48,009 nucleotides of DNA from Cyanophora paradoxa. Its lineage: Eukaryota > Glaucocystophyceae > Cyanophorales > Cyanophoraceae. Every line of letters begins with the position of its first letter. Within the stretch, counting starts at the first letter, position 1. The notes below the pieces were generated by a model. The model saw only the letters and a list, made by a program, of their open reading frames with translations, did not search any database and had not been told where the DNA came from. Below, piece by piece: positions 1 through 7,701 of this stretch. Both the position numbers and the translations under genes were made by a program. The stretch spans positions 1 to 48,009 of the forward strand of contig QPMI01000352.1 of the NCBI GenBank assembly GCA_004431415.1, read 5' to 3'.

Positions 1-2200
1 GCGAGGCGCGCGGCCTCGGGCGTCGGGCCCCGCCGCACCCCCATCACGATCCACCGCTCCTTGGGGCGCGGCGCGGCGGCCGCCATGGGCCCCGCGGCGC
101 CCCCGAGGAGCCCGGCGAGGCCCTCGATGGAGAGGCGGCCCGTGGCGGCGAAGGGGCGGTAGGAGAAGGCGGCCTGGCCCGAGGCGTCGGAGAGCTGGCC
201 CCCGACGTCCAGGTTCACGTCCAGCTTCTCCCCTGCGCCCCGCTCGCCCCGCCCCCGAGCGCCCCGCCCCGCCCGCCCCGGCCCCCGCACCGAAGCCGGC
301 GGGGGCGCTGCAGACGATCTCCGAGTGGGCGACGGAGACGTGCGCCTCGGCGCACGGCACCCCGTCGATCAGCACCTGGCCCCGCCCCGGCCCCTCAACG
401 GCGGCGGGGGCGGCGGGGCGGGAGAGGAGGGGCGCACGGAGAGGCGGGTGCCGAGGGGCCCGAAGTTGGAGCCGGCGATGGTCACCGGCCCGCCGCTCAC
501 CGGCGCCGTCGTCACCGACGCGATCGACGGCTCTGCCCCGGCCCCGCTCGAGGGCGGGCGGGGCGGGCGGGGCGGGCGGGGCGGGCGGGGCGGTGGGGCG
601 GGGGCGGACCGACGTAGGAGAAGAGGGCGAGGCCGGTGTCGCCCGAGGTCTGGCCCCCGACGTTGACCACCACGTCCATGTTGCGGCCCGCCCCCGCCCC
701 CACCATGCAGTGCACCCCGAACTGCCGCCCCCCGCTCGCACGAGGCGGCCCGGGGGCGCCGGCGCGGGGGCGGGCCTGGGCGAGGGCGACGAAGGCCTCG
801 AGGCAGGGGCGCCCGCCGATGGTCACCGTCACGTTCGAGCCCTGCCGCGCCTCACGCGGGGGCGCGGGGGGCGGGGCGGGGCGGGGGCGCGCCTTGGGCC
901 CGAAGTTCTGGCCGTAGAGGACGACGAGGCCGCCGGCGGTGTAGGCGCCCGTCACGAAGTGGACGACGGGCGGGCCCAGCGAGGCGATCGCCACCGAGTA
1001 GCTCAGCGTCGCCGCCGCCAGGTCCCCCGACACGAACACCACGTTCGCGTGCCTGCCGCCCCGCCGCCCCGTCGGCACCCGCCAGGCCCCCGCCAGGCCC
1101 CCGCGCGCGCACTTTCCCGCGGGGAGCGTGATCGGGGCGTGGCTTAGCTGGAGCTCGGAGACGCCTGGGCGGGGTGTGAGGCGGGTGGGGCTCGGGGCGG
1201 GGCGCGGGGGCGGGGCGGGGGGACCGTCGCGGCGGGAGACGACCTGGTCGTAGAGGAAGGGGCGGCCGGCCTTGACGTTCTGCAGCTGCTCGTCGTCCAC
1301 CGCCAGCACGATCACCTGCCCGCCCCCCGCTCGGCCCCCCGCGCCCCCCGGCCGCGCCCCCCGCCCCGCGCGCCTTCTTCTGCTTCGCGCCCGCCGGCGT
1401 CGTCATCGACATCGTGGTGACGCAGGGGCAGGGGAACTCGCTCCGCACGGCCGCCGTCATGCCCCGCGCCAGGCTCACCGTCCGCTTCTCTGCCGGGCCC
1501 GTGGGCGGCGCCGGCGGGGGGCGGGGGGCGGGGGGCGGGCGAGGGCACCGGCGGAGAAGATCTTGTGCATGAAGTGGAAGACGAGGAAGTTGGGGGAGAC
1601 GGCGCGGACGACGATGTAGAGGCGCTCGCCGTCGGGCACGGGCGCCGTCGTGAAGTCCACCGAGCGGATCTTCGGCTCCCCGGGCTCCCCCGTCAGCGCG
1701 TACGCGATCGGCTCCACCTGGCCCCCCGCCTCGTACACCGCCATGTTCTTCGAGTCCAGCAGGTAGACCGCCGCCTGCCCCACCTGAGCGCCCCGTCAGC
1801 CCCCGCCCGCCCCGTCCCCCGCGCCCCGCTCGCCTCCGTTTCGACGTAGAAGCTGAAGATGCCTGCGCGCAAGCAGCCAGCTCGGTGAGCGAGCGCTGCC
1901 GGGCGGCCGCACACACGTGGGGGGGAGCGCACAGGGGCATGGCCCGCTCTCGATGCGCATGTCGGTGCCCTCCTTCAGGACGTGCGTCCACTCTGAGCGC
2001 ATCGCCGCAACGGCGTGCGCCGCCATCGCCAGCATTGTGGCGAACACCAGCCCGTACAGCCTCGGCGACCCGCTCTTTCGATACGTGTCCACAGCGCCTC
2101 GCGCCGCATTGAAGGGCCCCGTACTCGCACGACACCCGCTGATGCACGTCAGACGAGCCTTCGAAAGTGCGGGAGATACGCAAACCTTCTCGATCGGCAA
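1..2200 (-). CDS. IPT/TIG-repeat membrane protein (partial, 3' end outside window)
   Basis: Recognised from two consecutive IPT/TIG immunoglobulin-like folds, a module used for extracellular or scaffold binding. Domain 1 (about 1000-600) carries GGLVVLYGQNFGP, VTIGGRPC and a closing LALFSYV. Domain 2 (about 530-100) carries PVTIAGSNFGP, VLIDGVPC, EIVCSAPAG and QAAFSYR. Upstream exons hold a hydrophobic stretch (LYGLVFATMLAMAAHAVAAM, about 2070-2010) that could be a membrane anchor, then an unassigned ectodomain (QAAVYLLDSKNMAVYEAGG; DFTTAPVPDGERLYIVV). At least ten introns of 50-75 bases can be placed by phase; four have GC donors, for example AAG|GCGCGC before VIVLAVDDEQ. No good in-frame ATG is visible before the hydrophobic stretch, so a further 5' exon is likely and the right boundary is approximate. 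Strand, reading frame and TIG folds are seen; the cell-surface role is inferred from the family. Confidence 0.72.
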
Positions 2201-2232
2201 GCGGCGGCGAGGAGCCGCAGCGCAGCTGCGGA

Positions 2233-4511
2233 ATGCGCTGCATCGCCAGAGGGCCAGCGCCCTCGCGGCGCGGCCCCCATACTACCGCCCGGCCCGCAAT
2301 ACTGTACCCGGGCCTTCGCGCACTTTTTTTTGAGGCTGCACACGGGCGTGAGCGCGACGAGCTGGAAGAGGAGGTTCAACAGTCGCTGGCTGGCTTGAGC
2401 CAGGCAGCGCCCCACCCCCCCACCAACCACGACGCATCGCCACCTGGTAATCGCCGGACTGAGAGCGCATCTCCATACCCGCGTTCTGACTGCCCCATCC
2501 CCCGCGCGCAGCACCGCAGCAGTCTGAGCAGGTCCAGCAGAACCTTGACGAGACGGCGGTGGGAACATCGATATCCCCGGCGGCGTACGCGTCGCTGGAT
2601 GAGCAGGGATCGCCCTCCCGGCAGCGCCTGCTGCCGCAGCTTCCGACTGTCCAACGAACAGCCGCGCCCGATCCCTCATGCCCTCCTATTTCCCCTTCAA
2701 TAGCACCAGAGTCTGCTGCGCCGTCCTCTCCTGAGGACGGCGCGCCCGAGGAATGGAGTTGCCGGGCGGCGGACGGCACGGCGGCTTCTTCCAGCGCGCG
2801 CAGGCACGTTCTTCATCCTATTTCGTCGCAGAGCGACACGTTCGCGCGCGCGGAGGCGGACGGCACGCGTTCCGCATCGCCCCGCGGCAGCGACGGCCGC
2901 TCCGGTGGCGCACTGGAGGCGGCGAGCACAGCCGCCGGCCGCGACCACGCAGAAGCGCTTGGAGATCAAGAAGAGCTCATTGACATCGACCTCGGCTCTC
3001 CGGCGGGCCCCAGCGGCGCGGCAGCGGCTGCAGCAGCGGGCGAGGATGCGTTCGGAGAGTTCGAGGCACCGGCGGGCCCCAGCGGCGCGGCAGCGGCTGC
3101 AGCAGCGGGCGAGGATGCGTTCGGAGAGTTCGAGGCACCGGCGGGCCCTAGCGGCGCGGCAGCGGCTGCAGCAGCGGGCGAGGATGCGTTTGGAGAGTTC
3201 GAGGCACCGGCGGGCCCTAGCGGCGCGGCAGCGGCTGCGGCAGCGGGCGAGGATGCGTTTGGAGAGTTCGAGGCACCGGCGGGCCCTAGCGGCGCGGCGA
3301 CGGCTGCAGCAGCGGGCGAGGATGCGTTCGGAGAGTTCGAGGCACCGGCGGGCCCCAGCGGCGCGGCGGCGGCTGCGGCAGCGGGCGAGGATGCGTTTGG
3401 AGAGTTCGAGGCACCGGCGGGCCCCAGCGGCGCGGCAGCGGCTGCGGCAGCGGGCGAGGATGCGTTTGGAGAGTTCGAGGCACCGGCGGGCCCTAGCGGC
3501 GCGGCAGCGGCTGCGGCAGCGGGCGAGGATGCGTTTGGAGAGTTCGAGGCACCGGCGGGCCCTAGCGGCGCGGCGACGGCTGCAGCAGCGGGCGAGGATG
3601 CGTTCGGAGAGTTCGAGGCACCGGCGAGCCCCAGCGGCGCGGCAGCGGCTGCAGCAGCGGGCGAGGATGCGTTCGGAGAGTTCGAGGCGCCTGCGGGCCT
3701 CAGCGGCGCGGCGGCGGCTGCAGCAGCGGGCGAGGATGCGTTTGGAGAGTCTGAAGAAGCGGAGTCGGGAAGGGAGGCCTCGGCTGGTCCACCCGCTCTC
3801 CTGGGCGGAGGTGTGCAGGACTTGGAGCAGGTGTGGCGTGCCCCTCGCTGGGTTGGGCGGCTGCACGGGGTGTCGAGGGCCTCTGCAGGCGGGCGCCGAA
3901 CGGGCGTCGGAGTTCGCCGGCTTCCGCCTCGGGGCGGAGAGCGCACGCCTCATCGAGGAGGTCCGCCCCGCCCCCGCCCCGTCGCGCCCCGCCCACGCCC
4001 GCCCCACCCCCACAGGAGCTCTCCCGCCGCGCGGCCGCCGCCGGCGCGCTCCGCCCGCCCCCGCCAGTGCCGCCCCGCCGCCCCGGACGCCGCCGCCGCC
4101 GCCGGTGCGGGGCGGGCCGCCGGAGCGGCGGCGGGCGCTGGAGGCGATCGCGTCTGCGCTGGAGCCGGCGCTGCGGGCGGCCGGCCCCGCCGCCTCGCCA
4201 TCGCGGGGCGGCGGGCGGCACAGCGGGCGGTGAGCTGGAGGCGGGGCCTGCGCCCGCCCCGAGCCTCGCCTCCCTCTGGGCCGCCTCCGCCCGTGCGCGC
4301 CGCCCCGCCCCGCGCCCCGCCCAAACCCCTCCCCGCTCCCGACCCCGGCCGCAGGCCCGGCGAGGAGCTCGCCGGCTTCACGGGGGCCCCCCTGGCGCGC
4401 GGCTGGAGCCGGCGCCAGCGCGGCGGCCCCGAGGCGCTCGCCCCCGAGACCACCCGCCTCTGGCTGGCCGCCGCGCGCGGCCCGCCCTTCTTCCCCCGCC
4501 CCGACGACTAG
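2233..4511 (+). CDS. Clathrin-box / FGEF-repeat trafficking adaptor-like protein
   Basis: Not a recognised family, but its linear motifs point to clathrin-coat binding. Exon 1 (candidate ATG 2233, ends 2446) encodes a charged helix (DELEEEVQQSLAGL). An intron at 2447-2511 joins it in frame to exon 2 (2512-3830). Exon 2 has a Ser/Pro-rich stretch, then ELIDIDL at about 2975, which fits the clathrin-box consensus L-hydrophobic-x-hydrophobic-D/E, then eleven 23-residue repeats. Ten repeats end in EDAFGEF; FGEF matches the ligand motif of AP-1 gamma and GGA ear domains (aromatic-G-[PDE]-aromatic). An intron at 3831-3888 (GT-AG) leads to 3889-3960 (SEFAGFRLGAESARLIEE) and further short exons. The last exon, 4355-4511, includes EELAGFTGAPLARGW and ends in a stop. 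The start is uncertain because no strong context was found. Function is inferred from motifs only. Confidence 0.65.
3002..3760 (+). repeat. Eleven tandem 69-bp coding repeats (FGEF units)
   Basis: Eleven in-frame copies of a 69-base unit (PAGPSG-A7-GEDAFGEFEA). Units differ mainly at synonymous sites. The last unit has FGES instead of FGEF. Units 4-5 and 8-9 share the same rare variants (CCCTAGC, and Ala to Thr in the alanine run), so a block of about four units (276 bases) was probably duplicated after single-unit expansion. The array lies wholly in one exon and keeps the frame. Confidence 0.95.
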
Positions 4512-5468
4512 CCGCCCCCTCCAGCCCGCTTCGAGGCGGCGCCAGCAGAGGACAGCGAACGATTCGATATTTGGGGAAGCGCACACGTGAAAGGGAGAGG
4601 GGCAATTGCAAAGGCGAAGCGGATGCGGTGCGGGCCGGGCTCCTGGAGAAGGCCCTGTTCGAATCCGCGTTTTCGATCTCGGGCCCTCTTGATCTATATA
4701 TAGCTAGATCTGCAGCTGGAACTCGAGCTCGATCGCGAGTCCGGGGGGCCGCAGGCCGGAGCGGAGCGGAGGCCCCGCGGCGCCGGCCGGCCACCCGCGG
4801 GGCCTGCTGCGCGCGGGCCCGGCGCGGCGCGGGCAGCTAGCGGCGCCTATAGCTAGCGCTGGCCATATGCATGCATATGGATCCTCCGGCCGCGGAATGG
4901 GGACTCATGAGCGCCGCGAGGGGCGAGCGCCGAGCGCCGCGGCAGCGGGCCGCGACTCCCGCGAGCCGAACGGGCTTGGTTTCGAATTCATCCGGATACA
5001 TCCTTCGGAATTCGAGTTCAATGAATGCAGCTACTGGGCTCATACCCCCCAGAACTCAGCTTATACCCCGGAACCGGCGCGCGCTCTCGTGGCCTCTCCC
5101 GGCCTCTCCAGCGCTCCAACTGGCAGGAGCGCTGGAGATTGACGTGACGCGCGCTCTGCGGCACGGGTTCGACGATCCATTTGGCGATTGACCGGTCCGC
5201 CTGTGTCGGGCTGGCGAAGCCATACGCGGTGTCTCACTTGCACGCACGTTTACAGCGCTTTCCTCGAGCTGAGATGAGCCCACGAGAGCCGGATGGCGCG
5301 GCCGTGGAAAGCGCCCGGTGAGCGGCCCGGCCCGGCCCGCGGCGCGCCATAAGCATAACGAACGCCCGCGCGCCTTATGCGCCTTATGTACGTGTCAGCG
5401 CCGGTGCGGGCATCCGAGGAGTCTGGGCCTCGTCGGCATTCGATGGCCGGACACCGCCGAAGTCCGCG
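4512..5468. other. Intergenic, palindrome-rich
   Basis: No convincing gene. It contains stacked self-complementary words, for example a TATATA/GCTAGATC cluster at 4693-4712, CTCGAGCTCGATCGCGAG near 4723, and a perfect 18-base palindrome at 4863-4880 (CCATATGCATGCATATGG). A 5' exon and promoter for the following PSAP-repeat gene must lie in its right part but could not be fixed. Confidence 0.6.
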
Positions 5469-7343
5469 TTGGGAGGAGAACTCGGTTGTGTGCACACAAG
5501 CCTGTCAGCGTCGACGTCAGCGCCGCGGCTGCAGCGACCTGACCTGGCGGCGGGAGCAGCAGTGCGATCCGATCGGGGCCCTTCGGCACCTGCGCATGCG
5601 CCCACATTCAAGCCGCGGCTACTGCTGTCGGCCGCTCATGCATCCGATCTGCTGATTCCTTCTAGATCTGCTCCGCCGTTCGAGTCTCTCTTGGCATGCG
5701 CAGCAGCGGTCGCATCGGATCTGGATCCGTCTGCTCCGCCATTCGAGCCTCAACCAGCAGCAGCGATCGCATGTGTATCGGATCTAGATCTGGATCCGTC
5801 TGCTCCGCCATTCGAGCCTCATGATCAGCCAACGGCAGCGATCGCATCGGATCTGGATCCGTCTGCCCCGCCGTTTGAGCCTCAGCCAGCAGCAGCGATC
5901 GCATATGCATCAGATCTGGATCCGTCTGCTCCGCCATTCGAGCCTCAGCCAGCAGTAGCGATCGCATATGCATCGGATCTGGATCCGTCTGCCCCGCCAT
6001 TCGAGCCTCTCTTTGCAATCGCAGCAGCGATCGTATCGGATCTGGATCCGTCTGCTCCGCCATTTGAGCCTCAACCAGCAGCAGCGATCGCATCGGATCT
6101 GGATCCGTCTGCTCCGCCATTCGAGCCTCAGCCAGCGGCAGCGGTTGCATCGGATCTGGATCCGTCTGCCCCGCCGTTTGAGCCTCAGCCAGCAGCAGCG
6201 ATCGCATATGCATCGGATCTGGATCCGTCTGCTCCGCCATTCGAGCCTCAGCCAGCAGCAGCGATCGCATCGGATCTGGATCCGTCTGCTCCGCCATTCG
6301 AGCCTCAGCCAGCAGCAGCGATCGCATCGGATCTGGATCCGTCTGCTCCGCCATTCGAGCCTCAGCCAGCAGCAGCGATCGCATCGGATCTGGATCCGTC
6401 TGCTCCGCCATTCGAGCCTCAGCCAGCAGCAGCGATCGCATCGGATCTGGATCCGTCTGCTCCGCCATTCGAGCCTCAGCCAGCAGCAGCGATCGCATCG
6501 GATCTGGATTTGTCTGCCCCGCCGTTTGAGCCTCTCTCTGCATGCGCAGCAGCGATCGCATCGGATCTGGATCCGTCTGCTCCGCCATTCGAGCCTCTGT
6601 TTGCATGCGCAGCAGCGATCGCATCGGATCTGGATCCGTCTGCTCCGCCATTCGAGCCTCAGCCAGCAGCAGCGATCGCATCGGATCTGGATCCGTCTGC
6701 TCCGCCATTCGAGCCTCAGCCAACGGCAGAAACGATCGCATCGGATCTGGATCTGAACGCTCCTCCACCATTACAACGAACAGCTGCAGCAGAAGCCACA
6801 ATCTTCTATCTGAATTTGTCAGCGTCGTCAGCGTCTCCGTTCCGGCCTCTTGCATCAGCAGCGGCAGCAGAAGCGTTTGAACTGAACCGGCCGGTTGCGG
6901 TGCTGAAGCCTGTGGCCGCATTTGCCTGCGCGGCGCCTCATTTGCCTCCCCGTGGGATCGCCCCCCGTCCTCGCGGGAGCTCCTCCCCGTCGAGCTCTGC
7001 CGGCGCTTGCGTCGCGCCAGAGACTGCCCCGCTCCCTGCCCCCCGCACCCTCTCGGGCGTCCACGGCCCTCCCCCTGGCTACGCGAGGGGCCCCGCCCCC
7101 CTCGCCGCCCCCGCCTGTGCGCCTCCTGCGGCCGCCGCGACCCGCGTCGCCTCTCCCTACCGCCCCGCCCTCTGCCCCCGTGCTCCCGGCCTCCCGGGGC
7201 AGGAGCTCGCCGCGCCGGCCCCCGCCTCCACACCGCTCCCCACGCCGTCCCCTCCCCCTCCAGCGCATCCACGTGCGCCGCCCCCGTATCGCCCCCCGGG
7301 CATCGCCTTCGCTCCCTCGGCCACCCCTCGCTCCGTAAAGTAG
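5469..7343 (+). CDS. PSAP-motif repeat protein, proline-rich C-terminus
   Basis: Open frame dominated by about 19 repeats of 19-23 residues with core SDLDPSAPPFEP. About 16 contain PSAP, the P[ST]AP motif that binds the UEV domain of the ESCRT-I subunit TSG101; SRSAP, LSAP and LNAP variants sit at the array edges. The tail (about 6930-7340) is Pro/Ala/Ser-rich and includes PPPY, a WW-domain (NEDD4-type ligase) ligand, and ends SVK. The reading frame opens without an ATG, so at least one 5' exon lies upstream, perhaps around 5380-5500. No enzymatic domain is seen. A role as a multivalent ESCRT/ubiquitin-ligase scaffold is inference from motifs. It follows, on the same strand, another motif-array protein with a clathrin box and FGEF repeats. 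Its 3' end faces the GAF gene only about 220 bases away. Confidence 0.62.
   Translation: MGGELGCVHTSLSASTSAPRLQRPDLAAGAAVRSDRGPSAPAHAPTFKPRLLLSAAHASDLLIPSRSAPPFESLLACAAAVASDLDPSAPPFEPQPAAAIACVSDLDLDPSAPPFEPHDQPTAAIASDLDPSAPPFEPQPAAAIAYASDLDPSAPPFEPQPAVAIAYASDLDPSAPPFEPLFAIAAAIVSDLDPSAPPFEPQPAAAIASDLDPSAPPFEPQPAAAVASDLDPSAPPFEPQPAAAIAYASDLDPSAPPFEPQPAAAIASDLDPSAPPFEPQPAAAIASDLDPSAPPFEPQPAAAIASDLDPSAPPFEPQPAAAIASDLDPSAPPFEPQPAAAIASDLDLSAPPFEPLSACAAAIASDLDPSAPPFEPLFACAAAIASDLDPSAPPFEPQPAAAIASDLDPSAPPFEPQPTAETIASDLDLNAPPPLQRTAAAEATIFYLNLSASSASPFRPLASAAAAEAFELNRPVAVLKPVAAFACAAPHLPPRGIAPRPRGSSSPSSSAGACVAPETAPLPAPRTLSGVHGPPPGYARGPAPLAAPACAPPAAAATRVASPYRPALCPRAPGLPGQELAAPAPASTPLPTPSPPPPAHPRAPPPYRPPGIAFAPSATPRSVK
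5660..6775 (+). repeat. About 19 tandem 57-69-bp coding repeats (PSAPPFE units)
   Basis: Imperfect tandem units with core GGATCTGGATCCGTCTGC. The central run (about 6215-6495) consists of nearly identical 57-base copies. Length variants arise from added YA, CV or LFACA residues. Almost every unit contains the octamer GCGATCGC. All units stay in frame with the PSAP reading frame; the opposite strand is also open but is a by-product of the repeat. Confidence 0.93.
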
Positions 7344-7380
7344 AGCTTAATTTAACTGTACAGCAGGCGGAAAGGCTGTT

Positions 7381-7405
7381 GGGGGGGGGGGGGGGGGGGG
7401 GGGGG
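7381..7405 (+). repeat. G25 homopolymer between convergent genes
   Basis: Uninterrupted run of 25 G between the stop of the PSAP gene and the 3' end of the GAF gene. Its length may be an assembly estimate. Confidence 0.9.
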
Positions 7406-7419
7406 CAGGAGGGGGCGCG

Positions 7420-7701
7420 GGGGCGCTAGGCGGGGGCCGGTGCGCGTTCGGCGTCGAAGTCGCGGAGGAGGCGCTCGAGGCGCTTGACGTTGTCGCGGAT
7501 GCTCTCCTCGTTCTCCTCCCCCGCCCGCCGCCCGCGCAGCCGCTGGTACATGTCCGAGTGGGGGCGCTAGGCGGGGGCCGGTGCGCGTTCGGCGTCGAAG
7601 TCGCGGAGGAGGCGCTCGAGGCGCTTGACGTTGTCGCGGATGCTCTCCTCGTTCTCCTCCCCCGCCCGCCGCCCGCGCAGCCGCTGGTACATGTCCGAGT
7701 G
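7420..7701 (-). repeat. Exact 141-bp tandem duplication of the GAF gene 3' end
   Basis: The sequence from the stop codon back through the last coding helix (EENEESIRDNVKRLERLL) appears twice, offset by 141 bases, with no difference seen. The copy nearer the gene body (stop at 7567-7569) is the one read first; the outer copy (its own stop at 7426-7428) therefore lies in the 3' untranslated region. 141 is a multiple of three, so a slip removing the inner stop would add 47 codons. Confidence 0.93.

Noticed and set aside
2697-4586. Long minus-strand open frame across the FGEF repeats
   Set aside because: It is open only because the 69-base unit lacks stops on the other strand; its product is an Arg/Ala/Leu string, and the plus frame carries coherent motifs and phase-consistent introns.
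6200-6500. CRISPR-like regular repeats
   Set aside because: Units are directly adjacent, in frame and coding, with no unique spacers, and the DNA is eukaryotic.
5662-7272. Long minus-strand open frame across the PSAP repeats (TDPDPMRSLL repeat)
   Set aside because: Mirror of the tandem repeat. The plus frame has a sensible terminus and motif content.
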